64,000 bases of DNA from Arthrobacter sp. Y-9 (GCF_029690065.1 NZ_CP121463.1:186001-250000), one strand, 5' to 3'; counted from the stretch's first letter, positions 29,884 through 37,825 are shown. Numbers and translations are program-made. The notes: generated from the letters alone by a model not told the origin.

Positions 29884-31313
29884 GCGGCGACAGCACACAG
29901 GGACACAGCACGCAGGGACACGGCACGCAGGGACACACCGTGGCGGACTTCCGGCCGAGCGGGCAGATCCAGTTCGGGATCTTCTTCCAGGGCGTCAATT
30001 CGGGCACCGTGTGGAAGACGCCCGAAGCCGGATCGCAGACCGACTTCGAGTCGTTCCGCCGGATCGCCCAGACCGCCGAACGCGGCCTGTTCGCGGCGTT
30101 CTTCCTGGGGGAGGGCCTGCGCCTGCGGGAGCATCTGGGCCGCGTCCACGAACTGGATGTGGCGGGCCGGCCCGACGCGCAGACCATGCTCGCGGCGCTG
30201 GCCGGCGTCACGGACAAGATCGGTCTCGTGGCGACGCAGAACACCACGTACAACGATCCCGCGGACCTGGCGCACCGCCTCGCCTCGCTGGATCTGATCT
30301 CGGGTGGCCGGGCCGCGTGGAACATCGTGACCACGGACAACGCGTGGACGGGCCAGAACTTCCGGCGCGGGGGATATCTGGACCACGCCGACCGGTACAC
30401 GCACGCGGAGGCCTTCGTGAAGGTGGCCAAGGAGATCTGGGATTCCTGGGACGACGGCGTGATCGCGGGGAGCGGCGCGGCGGAGTCGTGGGCGTCCGGA
30501 TCCGGCGAGGGACACGTCTTCGCGCGCCGCGTCCGGCATGAGGGGCAGCACTACTCGGTGGACGTCGTCCCGCGGCTGCCGCGCAGCGCGCAGTACCGGC
30601 CGGTGCTGTTCCAGGCGGGGGACTCGCCGGAAGGGCGGGATTTCGCGGCGCGGCAGGCGGACGTGATCTTCTCCGCCCACCCGCAGCTGGAGGATGCGCG
30701 GTCCTTCCGGGCCGATCTGGTGGAGCGCACGGTGGCGGCGGGCCGTCATCCCAACGAACTCCAGATCTTCCCCGCGAGCGAGTTCATCCTGGCGCCCACG
30801 GAGGCCGAGGCACTGGAGAAGAAGGCCTGGGTCCGGTCTCAGCAGATCGGACCTCAGCAGGCGATCGCGTTCCTGGAGCAGTTCTGGGGCACGAGCCTGT
30901 CCGGCTACGACCCGGACGGCCCCCTGCCCGAGATCGATCCGGTGGTGGAGGAGACCAGCGAGACGCGGGGCAGTGGGTTCCATGGGGCCCGGGCCCGGCA
31001 GCTGGCCGACCAGTGGCGGGCGGAAGCCAAGGACAAGGGGCTGTCCATCCGGCAGTTCGTCACGGCCCAGTCGGCGCGACGGGACGCGACCTTCACGGGC
31101 TCGTACCAGTCGGTGGCCGACCACCTGGCCGAGTATGCGCGGGACGGAGTGGTGGACGGGTTCAACATCTCCCCGTGGCTCATCCCGACCGGCCTCGACG
31201 ACATCGTGAACCACCTGGTCCCGGCGCTGCAGGAACGCGGCGTGTATCCGACCGAGTACCGCGGGAGCACGCTCCGCGAGCATCTGGGCCTCCCGGTGCC
31301 GGCGCGCGACTGA
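29880..31313 (+). CDS. NtaA/SnaA/DszA-family FMN-dependent monooxygenase
   Basis: A 477-residue two-component monooxygenase. Conserved family text includes IQFGIFFQG near the N terminus, ERGLFAAFFLGEGL, the SLDLISGGRAAWNIVTT block, and RYTHAEAFVKVAKEIWDSWDD. Members oxidise and cleave C-S, C-N or similar bonds (DszA, NtaA, CmoJ). With an amino acid importer and GNAT enzymes nearby, a CmoJ-like S-alkyl-cysteine cleavage is the best guess. The N terminus has three tandem STQGH/GTQGH units from 15-base DNA repeats, absent from the catalytic fold. No flavin reductase is encoded in the window next to it. Confidence 0.85.
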   Translation: MSGDSTQGHSTQGHGTQGHTVADFRPSGQIQFGIFFQGVNSGTVWKTPEAGSQTDFESFRRIAQTAERGLFAAFFLGEGLRLREHLGRVHELDVAGRPDAQTMLAALAGVTDKIGLVATQNTTYNDPADLAHRLASLDLISGGRAAWNIVTTDNAWTGQNFRRGGYLDHADRYTHAEAFVKVAKEIWDSWDDGVIAGSGAAESWASGSGEGHVFARRVRHEGQHYSVDVVPRLPRSAQYRPVLFQAGDSPEGRDFAARQADVIFSAHPQLEDARSFRADLVERTVAAGRHPNELQIFPASEFILAPTEAEALEKKAWVRSQQIGPQQAIAFLEQFWGTSLSGYDPDGPLPEIDPVVEETSETRGSGFHGARARQLADQWRAEAKDKGLSIRQFVTAQSARRDATFTGSYQSVADHLAEYARDGVVDGFNISPWLIPTGLDDIVNHLVPALQERGVYPTEYRGSTLREHLGLPVPARD

Positions 31314-31337
31314 CGCGCTGCAGGGTCGGCTGATCCC

Positions 31338-31368
31338 GCCGTCGTCGTCTCTTCCGGACGACGACGGC
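31338..31368 (+). terminator. Terminator of the monooxygenase operon
   Basis: A 12-bp perfect stem GCCGTCGTCGTC/GACGACGACGGC with a seven-base loop lies 24 bases after the last monooxygenase stop. Confidence 0.7.
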
Positions 31369-31415
31369 GGCATCGCGCGTTCCCGGCGCACGGCGGCATC
31401 GCGCGTTCCCGGCGC
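31364..31415. repeat. Two tandem 26-bp repeats
   Basis: The unit starting ACGGCGGCATCGCGCGTTCC occurs twice back to back (31364-31389 and 31390-31415) without mismatch, and the first five bases of a third copy follow. It overlaps the terminator's right arm. Confidence 0.85.
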
Positions 31416-31423
31416 ACGGCCGT

Positions 31424-31984
31424 TCACGTGGGGGTCGGCTGCGCTCCGTCCACCGGGGTCTCGCCGGTTTCCGGGGTGGCGCGGTGAGCGGACGCCGGAT
31501 TCGGGCCGCGCAGGAACCTGGAGAGCAGGTCGTGGAATTCCTTGCTTTTCCGCGGAAGGAAATGGAAATGCCGGGGCTCTTCCCGACGGCTCGCCTCGGC
31601 GAGGCGTTTGAACTCCTGGAGATCCTCCAGGACGCTGAGCTGATCGAGGCGGAAGAGCGATCCTGAGGTCTCGGACCTGCGGGCAGGATCCCAGAGGATC
31701 GTGAAGTCGATACGGGCCCGTCGGTGACCCATTTTCACGAACGTGATCTCGCCCTGGTGGCTGGGTTCTTCAGCGCACGACCACAGGATGACCTGGCCCG
31801 GGCGATGCTGCCGGACACGGGCGACGAACTGGCGGCGCCGGCCGATCTCGGTGGTGAAACAGACCAGTTCGTCTCCGAGGGGGACGGCGGAGGTGAGATG
31901 TCTCAGGAAACACGGGAGGAGCTCGACCCGGCTCCACAGCTCATAGGCTGCCTCCGCGGCGGGCCAGCTCCTCGGTGTCTTCAC
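31424..31984 (-). CDS. SRPBCC-like (polyketide cyclase/dehydrase) protein, possible 5' frameshift
   Basis: This frame encodes a START/SRPBCC-like domain: AEAAYELWSRVELLPCFL matches the usual helix of membrane-stress cyclase-like proteins (A...W..FE..P.FM), and RARIDFTILWDP resembles the beta-strand end. The C terminus is charged. From GTG 31984 it has 186 residues, but that start cuts into the first beta strand (VSSETVKTP) and has no ribosome site. A perfect AAAGGAG followed by ATG at 32021 lies upstream in another frame. Removing one A from the AAAA run near 32006 would join the two. So either the gene is frameshifted, there is a sequence error, or initiation is unusual. Confidence 0.55.
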   Translation of the reverse strand: MKTPRSWPAAEAAYELWSRVELLPCFLRHLTSAVPLGDELVCFTTEIGRRRQFVARVRQHRPGQVILWSCAEEPSHQGEITFVKMGHRRARIDFTILWDPARRSETSGSLFRLDQLSVLEDLQEFKRLAEASRREEPRHFHFLPRKSKEFHDLLSRFLRGPNPASAHRATPETGETPVDGAQPTPT

Positions 31985-32192
31985 GGTTTCCGAACTGACC
32001 TGGGTTTTCGCGATCGACCATGATGATCTCCTTTCGAGTGCTTCCAACCGGCCGCCTTGCGCGACCTTGAAACCACTCAAACAGGTCTCACCGGAGCCGG
32101 TTGACCCCCTTTCTGCGCGGGGGGGATCCGCCCTACACTGTGGCGATCGTCCGGGCTGCCAAGCGCCGCTGCTCAGGAGGCCGAGAGACGGC

Positions 32193-32396
32193 TCATCGCT
32201 CGAGCTCTTCCGAGTGGAACCACTCGGAGGGCAGCCCGGCTTCAGGGAAGGTCACGAAGAGGGTGAAGCCGCGGACATCGAACCGTTCGCGCACCACGGT
32301 GCCTCTGCGGTCCGTGTAGTCGATCCCTTCGATAAGGGTGTGGCGGATGACTCGTACGGGATCTCCGACGGTGATCGGAGGGGTCACGGGCGACAT
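32193..32396 (-). CDS. Small unknown protein, SH3/KOW-like
   Basis: A 67-residue acidic-to-neutral protein. GDPVRVIRHTLIEG followed by RRGTVVRERFDVRG and FTLFVTFPEAG looks like a small beta-barrel of the KOW/SH3 kind that reads V.V......G.V....., ending in EWFHSEELER. I do not recognise a family. ATG at 32396 has only a weak ribosome site. It lies in a row of small minus-strand genes between the monooxygenase operon and an AraC regulator. Confidence 0.45.
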   Translation of the reverse strand: MSPVTPPITVGDPVRVIRHTLIEGIDYTDRRGTVVRERFDVRGFTLFVTFPEAGLPSEWFHSEELER

Positions 32397-32430
32397 GCGG
32401 TTCTTTCAGATGAGGGGTCTGGCACAGGGA

Positions 32431-32682
32431 TCAGGCGGTGTGGAAGCAGCACGCGCACTGAGGCATGCCGGGCGTGTCCACGGCCTCGGGCTCGACGTAG
32501 CGCGCAAGGGACGTCCGCCGACCCCCGGCGGAGGAGACGGCCGCGACATGGGTGGTCGCGTGGGCGAGGTCCCGGAGGCGCTGTTGGAGCTTTCCGTAAG
32601 CGTCCTGGTAATCCGTTCCTTCGACCTCGAGGAGCATCGGCTTTCCGCTGATCGGGTGTGACACGTTGTGAAAAAGAAGCAT
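32431..32682 (-). CDS. Small unknown protein
   Basis: An 83-residue protein without signal peptide. MLLFHNVSHPISGKPMLL and the amphipathic YGKLQQRLRDLAHATTHV give it a folded look, and the C terminus carries CACC in QCACCFHTA, a possible metal or redox cysteine pair. It ends 34 bases before the 67-residue gene, so the two are probably cotranscribed. No family is recognised; the start at 32682 is the only ATG that keeps this conserved-looking part. Confidence 0.4.
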   Translation of the reverse strand: MLLFHNVSHPISGKPMLLEVEGTDYQDAYGKLQQRLRDLAHATTHVAAVSSAGGRRTSLARYVEPEAVDTPGMPQCACCFHTA

Positions 32683-32789
32683 GTGAAAGCGGAATCCATC
32701 CTGCTGTGCTGTGGGGTGTGGGACGCGTGGCGTGCGTCGGCCGGGAAGATCCAAGGGTTCCCGTCGCGCGAGCCCGCGCCGGACGGGGA

Positions 32790-32840
32790 CAAGCGTGGCT
32801 GCATTTCCACCTAGGGGGGCACTCCATGCAGCCACGCTTG
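32790..32840. terminator. 15-bp hairpin between small genes
   Basis: CAAGCGTGGCTGCAT (32790-32804) pairs perfectly with ATGCAGCCACGCTTG (32826-32840) around a 21-base loop. It separates the 104-residue gene from the smaller genes downstream on the minus strand and may terminate the former. Confidence 0.55.
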
Positions 32841-32954
32841 CGGTGCGTGACCTTCGAGGTGTCAGGTGAAGATCACGCGTCATGGACATCTCACTCCCCC
32901 ATCGGGTGAGTTGCCCAAACTTCGGATGGGACCGCGAGCGGTCCGTCAGTCGCC

Positions 32955-33269
32955 TTAGCCGGCGGCCTCGACCGCATTGCTGTAGGCGCCGCTCGGGGCG
33001 ATCTTCCAGACGTTGTCCTGGAGCACGAGAGAGAGCTCGACGGACTGGCCCTTCGAGGAGATCTGCACGACGCCGGTGCTGCCGTTGGCCACGAACGTCG
33101 AGGCGTCGATGTGGGCGTCGGCCGGCCATGAGGTGTTCGCGGCGACCGCGGGGAGGGGGACCAGGTTGTCAGGCAGCGCCAGGACCGACGCGAACGATGC
33201 GGCATCGGACTGGTTGACGCCTGCCACGATCTGGTCTGCTCGGGCCTGGGTGAACGGAATGTTGGACAT
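32955..33269 (-). CDS. Small unknown protein (104 residues)
   Basis: The protein starts MSNIPFTQARADQIVAGV, continues with a helix and then a beta-rich part (STFVANGSTGVVQISSKG, SVELSLVLQDNVWKI), ending GAYSNAVEAAG. There is no signal peptide or membrane segment, although the composition (Ala, Ser, Val, few charges) resembles secreted proteins. GAAGGAAAC upstream of ATG at 33269 supports the start. It follows the Tat-substrate gene by 83 bases on the same strand. Family and function are unknown. Confidence 0.55.
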   Translation of the reverse strand: MSNIPFTQARADQIVAGVNQSDAASFASVLALPDNLVPLPAVAANTSWPADAHIDASTFVANGSTGVVQISSKGQSVELSLVLQDNVWKIAPSGAYSNAVEAAG

Positions 33270-33352
33270 GCTGTTTCCTTCGGTAGAAATCGTCCGGACA
33301 CAGGCCTGAGGGCTCAGGCCGGGAACCGGGAGAGATGACGAGGCGGGAGGCC

Positions 33353-34006
33353 TCAGACGGTGGCGATACCCGAGAAGTTCACGGTGCCGATGCCGAAGGC
33401 CACTCCACCGGTCGCCAGACCGTTGAGGTTCCACGTGAGCGTGTAGGGGCACTGGAGGGTCAGGCCGAGGCCGTACTGGAGCGACAGGGTGACGTTCACG
33501 GACAGCGTCTTGGGGACGACCGGGTAGGACCCGATCCCCACGATCGCCCCGCCGTTCGGAAGGGTGACGTTGGTGAAGACGAAAGCGCTCGGGAAGACGC
33601 CGACGGTGGAGGTGTTACCGGCTCCGACGCCCAGGCCTGCCCCGGAGGTGTAGGTCCGGCCGTCGGACATGGTCAGCGTGGCCTGCGTGACGACGAAGGT
33701 GAAGGCCGGCTGGAAGATGTTCTGCCAGGTGATGCCGCACTGGGTCGCGTCGAGGCCGAAGGCGCCTCCGAGGGCGATGGTGCCCTTGTTGCCGGCGACC
33801 AGCGCCTGCGAGGTCCAGGCGCCGGAGGCCAGGCCACCGACCAGCGGAATGCCGGCCTTGACACAGGTGGGGCAGGTGGGGGTCGTAGAGGCCACGGCGG
33901 CCGGCGCGGCGACGGCAGCGGCGATGACCGGGGTCGCCCACACTGCGGACCGGGCGACGGACCGGCGGGTGACGTGTTGAGGTGAAGGCGGAGTGATGTC
34001 GGGCAA
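33353..34006 (-). CDS. Tat-exported beta-rich protein, unknown function
   Basis: A 217-residue secreted protein. The N terminus has a twin-arginine signal (TRRSVARSAVWATPVI, then an Ala-rich core ending AAVAS), so it is probably exported folded. The mature part is rich in Gly, Thr, Val and aromatic residues with few charges (e.g. SLQYGLGLTLQCPYTLTWNL) and contains a CPTC pair and two further cysteines, consistent with a disulfide-bonded beta-sandwich. The start is probably TTG at 34006, because GGGAG lies seven bases before it; no ATG or GTG is suitably placed. Actinobacteria have many such TRR...WATPVI exported proteins, mostly uncharacterised. Confidence 0.65.
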   Translation of the reverse strand: MPDITPPSPQHVTRRSVARSAVWATPVIAAAVAAPAAVASTTPTCPTCVKAGIPLVGGLASGAWTSQALVAGNKGTIALGGAFGLDATQCGITWQNIFQPAFTFVVTQATLTMSDGRTYTSGAGLGVGAGNTSTVGVFPSAFVFTNVTLPNGGAIVGIGSYPVVPKTLSVNVTLSLQYGLGLTLQCPYTLTWNLNGLATGGVAFGIGTVNFSGIATV

Positions 34007-34514
34007 GGTTTTTCTCCCATGGATGAAGTGGTTCGGAGGCTGATTCTCCGGGGCACTGTTTCGAGGCAACAATGCATCAAGAATTCGGTGCTTTCAACCA
34101 AAAGAATGAAATTTGCGCCAAACAAACGACATAAACGTGCCAGACGATACTTTGCGGATAAATGTCGCGGACCGTTGCATTCAACAGGCTACTCTGAGGG
34201 GCATCCCGGGGCTCTCTCAGCATTGGCGCCCGGTCGGCGAAGGAAGGCCTGATGAATATTAATCCCGATTAATCGCGTCACGAAACTGAAGGCGCGCCAC
34301 TGACACTGAGGACCATGCATCAGACCTGGTGCGCAAAATGACGCATATCGTGCACAAAATGGAGCTTCGACTCTTTGCCGAGTAGCGCTCCGGCCGATTC
34401 TGAGGTGGTTCCGGAGTGGCGCTTGCGCTCTTCTCGTGTGCGCCTTCGCCATCCGGTTCAGGCCGGCGGTGGATGGTCGCTGCGACTTTCATGACAGGCA
34501 AGACAAGGAGACCT
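34007..34514. other. AT-rich divergent control region
   Basis: A 508-base gene-free stretch, clearly richer in A+T than its surroundings, between the Tat-substrate gene and the AraC-family gene. It contains the direct repeat at 34329-34361. I see no RNA gene or small ORF with a ribosome site. Confidence 0.6.
34329..34361 (+). promoter_or_regulatory. Tandem AraC-type operator
   Basis: GTGCGCAAAATG (34329-34340) and GTGCACAAAATG (34350-34361) are direct repeats with a period of exactly 21 bp, two helical turns, as expected for the two half-sites of an AraC/XylS dimer. They lie 154 bases before the AraC-family start. Confidence 0.55.
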
Positions 34515-35531
34515 ATGAGGCCGACGACGCCGATTCCGCACCCTCCCCGGGGTCCCGTGGAATGGAAGGTCATCGAGAATAAGCTCATCGTCGAGGAGAG
34601 CGGGCTCGTCGAGGACATCACGTCCGGCGTGGGCACCCTTCTCAATGTGGAGAGCTTCGGCAAGTTCGGGGTCTCGTCCCGGTCCGCTCCCACCTTCTCG
34701 GCCGAGGGTGTGAGCTTCTACACCGGCAACACGGGAGCCTCGGATGTGGTCGTCGAGGGTGGGACCTATGACGTCCACCATGACCCGGGCATCGGGTCGG
34801 TGAAGCTCTCGATCCTCTCCGAGGGGACGATGAGCGTGCATTCCCGCAACGGGACCATGGTCCGATCGGCGGGCCATGGGTTCGTCCTCCGCCCCGGCGA
34901 GGACCGGACCGTGGAATTCTCCGACGGCGCGCGCGTCGTCGTCATCGAGACGTCCAAAGAAATCCTCGAGGGGTACAACAATGGCGCGGTGAATAAGGAT
35001 CCATTGCAGTTCGGGCCCGGGGGGACTCTTTCCGAGTCCATTCTCGCGTTCGGCACGTCTGTCGCACATCACCGCACTGCGGGACCGCTCAACAATTATT
35101 TCATCGATCAATTCCTGCAGGAGATGGTCGCCAGTGTCGTTCTGAGCGTGAAGGGTGTCAGCGAGGCCGAGCGCCGCGGGCGATCGGGCGCCTTCAGCCA
35201 GTCCCAGTATTTGATCAACGGGCGTTATATCGATCCGTCATTCTCGGTCACCGAACTCGCCTCGCTTCTGAAGATGTCGGTCCGGAATCTTCAGGACATC
35301 TATGCGCAGCAGGGAAAGAATGTCAGCCAGGCCATTCGCGATCGCAGGCTTCAGGAAGCCAAACGGCTCCTGAGTGATCCCGTGTACATCAATCTCACGG
35401 TCGAAGAAGTCGCGACCTATTCGGGATTCGACAATACGCAGCGGCTGCGCAGGGCTTTCGAGACCGCGAAGCTCCCGAATCCCCGCGCCTACCGGGCCCA
35501 GGCGATGCGGGAGGCCGCGGCAGCGGGCTGA
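34515..35531 (+). CDS. AraC family transcriptional regulator
   Basis: A 338-residue regulator. The C-terminal DNA-binding domain has two helix-turn-helix motifs (FSVTELASLLKMSVRNLQDIYAQQG and LTVEEVATYSGFDNTQRLRRAFE written in parts: LTVEEVATYSGF and TQRLRRAFETAKLPNPRAYR), the AraC signature with the P-x-x-Y/W-R end. The N-terminal 200 residues form a cupin-like AraC ligand-binding domain (AraC_binding_2 type). ATG at 34515 is preceded by AAGGAG; a longer frame starting at 34416 lacks a ribosome site. It probably controls itself through the tandem repeat at 34329-34361 and perhaps the divergent secreted-protein gene. Confidence 0.85.
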   Translation: MRPTTPIPHPPRGPVEWKVIENKLIVEESGLVEDITSGVGTLLNVESFGKFGVSSRSAPTFSAEGVSFYTGNTGASDVVVEGGTYDVHHDPGIGSVKLSILSEGTMSVHSRNGTMVRSAGHGFVLRPGEDRTVEFSDGARVVVIETSKEILEGYNNGAVNKDPLQFGPGGTLSESILAFGTSVAHHRTAGPLNNYFIDQFLQEMVASVVLSVKGVSEAERRGRSGAFSQSQYLINGRYIDPSFSVTELASLLKMSVRNLQDIYAQQGKNVSQAIRDRRLQEAKRLLSDPVYINLTVEEVATYSGFDNTQRLRRAFETAKLPNPRAYRAQAMREAAAAG

Positions 35532-35537
35532 CGGACG

Positions 35538-36518
35538 TCACCTGCCGGCGTCGAGCGGCTGAGACCCGGACGCCCTGATCAGCCGTTCGCCCCGTGCCCG
35601 GGCGCCGTCGATCGCGGTCCGCGGTGATTCGATGGTGAAGTCGGCGTCGAGCATGCCGAGCGCGAGGAGCGCCCAGTCCAGGGTTTTCGCGTGCACGGTC
35701 ACGCGGCAGCTGCCGTCGGAGACCGCCGAGGCCGTGGCCCACCGCCCGATCCTTTCGGTCACCTCGCGCTCCGGCGCCGCGACCAGTGCGACCACGTCCT
35801 GCGGACCTGGCGCCTTGTCGGCCCGGTCGCGGATGAACGCGACGGGGTTCTCCGCGGGCAGGGTCCGCGGGGCGAACCGGGCGCCGGTCGGGACCGGCCG
35901 GCTCATCCGGTCCAGGCGGAAGGAGCGCCAATCGCCGCGGTCCAGGTCGTAGCAGACCAGGTACCACCGCAGCCCGAGGCGGACCATGCGCAGAGGCTCG
36001 ACGTGCCGCGTGCTCGCGCGCCCGTCGGCCGCGGTGTAGTCGAATCCGATCCGCTCCCGGTCCCGGCAGGCCTGCCCGATGATGATCAGGAGTTCCGGAT
36101 CGATCATCTCCTCGACCGGTTCCCAGAAGTGGCTCTCGGTGGCCGCCCCGATCGCCTCGACCCTTCTCCTCAGCCCTCGCGGCATCACCTGGACGAGTTT
36201 TGCCAGTGCGCGCACCGAGGCTTCGGCCACCCCGCTCACCGCCCCCTGGGCGGCCGACCGCAAGGCGATCGCAAGGGCTACGGCCTCCTCGTCGTCCAGC
36301 AGCAGCGGCGGCATGGCCGCCCCCGACGCGAGCTGGTAGCCGCCGTCGACTCCGCGCGCCGCCTCCACGGGGTAGCCCAGATCCCGGAGGCGCTCGACGT
36401 CGCGCCGGAGAGTCCGGACGGAGACTTCCAGCCGCCCGGCCAGCTCCGCTCCCGGCCAGTACCGTCGTGCCTGCAGCAGGGAGAGCAGCCGGAGCGTCCG
36501 TGAACTCGTGTTCGCCAT
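35538..36518 (-). CDS. WYL-domain helix-turn-helix regulator
   Basis: A 326-residue transcription factor. An N-terminal HTH_11 domain (TLRLLSLLQARRYWPGAEL, VSVRTLRRDVERLRDLGYPV) is followed by DGGYQLASGAAMPPLLLDDEEA and a WYL ligand-sensing domain (RMVRLGLRWYLVCYDLDRGDWRSFRLDRM), then a WCX C-terminal extension. This is the standard DeoR/YafY-type layout. ATG at 36518 follows GAGGAGGAAA. It is divergent from a DinB gene 91 bases away, which is its probable target, and ends six bases from the AraC stop. Confidence 0.9.
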   Translation of the reverse strand: MANTSSRTLRLLSLLQARRYWPGAELAGRLEVSVRTLRRDVERLRDLGYPVEAARGVDGGYQLASGAAMPPLLLDDEEAVALAIALRSAAQGAVSGVAEASVRALAKLVQVMPRGLRRRVEAIGAATESHFWEPVEEMIDPELLIIIGQACRDRERIGFDYTAADGRASTRHVEPLRMVRLGLRWYLVCYDLDRGDWRSFRLDRMSRPVPTGARFAPRTLPAENPVAFIRDRADKAPGPQDVVALVAAPEREVTERIGRWATASAVSDGSCRVTVHAKTLDWALLALGMLDADFTIESPRTAIDGARARGERLIRASGSQPLDAGR

Positions 36519-36609
36519 GTTCTCAGTTTCCTCCTCATTGAGGACGGAAAGTGACACCAATGGTGCGTAGCGTTGAAGACATCAAGACCGGAACGACCAA
36601 GGAGATGTC

Positions 36610-37152
36610 ATGACTGCACGGATGATCAACGCTGTGGGCACGGGCGAGAAAGCCGATCTGCTGGGCGCCCTGGCGCAGGCCCGCGAGTTCCTCAGCTACA
36701 CCTGTCGCGGGGTGAGCGAAGAGGACGCCCGGAAGCGCACCACGGTCAGCGAGCTGACGCTCGGCGGCCTGATCAAGCATGTCACGTCGGTGGAGCGGCA
36801 TTGGGTGGACTTCATCGTGAACGGCCCGGAGTCGGCGGCCGCGACGAGTGATTTCTCCAACCTCACCGAGGAGGATTTCGCCCGCTATGCCGATGGATTC
36901 CGACTGACCGATGGAGAGACGCTGGCCGGCGCCCTGGAGGACTATCAGGCCGCCGCGGAGGAGACCGCACGCGTGGTCGAGGGGCTGGAAGACCTCGGGG
37001 TCTCGCATGATCTCCCCGCGACGCCGTGGGGCGAAGCGCGGAGCTGGTCAGCGCGGCGCACGCTGATCCACATCATCGCCGAGACCACGCAGCACGCCGG
37101 GCACGCGGACATCATCCGGGAGGCCCTGGACGGTCAGAAGACCATGGGCTGA
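36610..37152 (+). CDS. DinB family protein
   Basis: A 180-residue four-helix DinB-like protein. Metal-binding histidines are visible in LGGLIKHVTSVERHWVDF and LIHIIAETTQHAGHADIIREA. It is a paralog of the protein at 18736 (both share KHV.SV and HAGHADI.RE), though overall identity looks moderate. ATG at 36610 follows AAGGAG. The divergent WYL regulator is the likely controller; WYL-DinB pairs are common in actinobacteria. Thiol-transferase or detoxification activity is family-level inference. Confidence 0.88.
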   Translation: MTARMINAVGTGEKADLLGALAQAREFLSYTCRGVSEEDARKRTTVSELTLGGLIKHVTSVERHWVDFIVNGPESAAATSDFSNLTEEDFARYADGFRLTDGETLAGALEDYQAAAEETARVVEGLEDLGVSHDLPATPWGEARSWSARRTLIHIIAETTQHAGHADIIREALDGQKTMG

Positions 37153-37183
37153 ACGGCTCCGCCCGACGAGGCGGGGCACGGAG

Positions 37184-37223
37184 CGGGCGGGGAGCCGGAA
37201 CGGAAGTTCCGGCTCCCCGCCCG
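37184..37223. terminator. Bidirectional terminator
   Basis: An 18-bp perfect stem (CGGGCGGGGAGCCGGAAC with GTTCCGGCTCCCCGCCCG) and GGAA tetraloop between the convergent DinB and unknown genes. Confidence 0.8.
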
Positions 37224-37245
37224 TCGTCGTGGTGGACCTCGGGCC

Positions 37246-37725
37246 TCAGGCCGGGTCGGGGTCGGACAGGTCCTCGACCGCTGAGGGGGTCATGCCCTCG
37301 AACAGCACTCCGATGCCGTAGGGATCCGCGAGCTCCAGCGGCGACTCCGTGAACCGGAGCATCCAGCCGCCGTCGTCCCAGATGACCGCCTCGGGTTCGC
37401 CGAACGGTGGTTGGTCGCTCCGCAGAGCCTGGAGTTCGTCGTCGCGCAGGCCGAAGCCCGGTTCACGGAGCTCTTCCCGCAGATACGCGCCGGCCACGTC
37501 GGCGAGTTCGCCGAACCGGGCGATCACCTCAGCGGTGAGCCGGAGGACTTCCGGTCCGGGCTCCGCCGCGGGCTCCACGATGATGTTCACCGTGGGGGAG
37601 GAGCCACCGTGGGCCGCCTCGAGCGACGCCGTCCAGCAGGCGATGGGCTCGGGTGCGTCGATGAGGGTGAACGCCGTGCCGGCGATGTCGAGATGGTGCG
37701 GGATGTCTGCCACCGGCCCAGTCAA
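37246..37725 (-). CDS. Unknown acidic protein
   Basis: A 159-residue strongly acidic protein with no signal peptide or membrane segment. Visible features are VNIIVEPAAEPGPEVLRLTAEV, written by family-neutral reading as alternating beta and helix, and DDGGWMLRFTESPLELADPYGIGVLFEG near the C terminus. Small acidic stand-alone proteins of this kind are often immunity or DUF-type proteins, but nothing nearby supports a toxin partner. The start is uncertain: TTG at 37725 with GGTGATGG upstream, or the GTG at 37713. It is convergent with the DinB gene. Confidence 0.5.
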   Translation of the reverse strand: MTGPVADIPHHLDIAGTAFTLIDAPEPIACWTASLEAAHGGSSPTVNIIVEPAAEPGPEVLRLTAEVIARFGELADVAGAYLREELREPGFGLRDDELQALRSDQPPFGEPEAVIWDDGGWMLRFTESPLELADPYGIGVLFEGMTPSAVEDLSDPDPA

Positions 37726-37825
37726 CCATCACCCCCGTCGAATGGACAGCGGCTCCCGCAGCTCGCAGGCCGCACGCTGCTCAGGATCCAACACGAAGCC
37801 CTCCTGAACTTCCCGAAAAACACCC

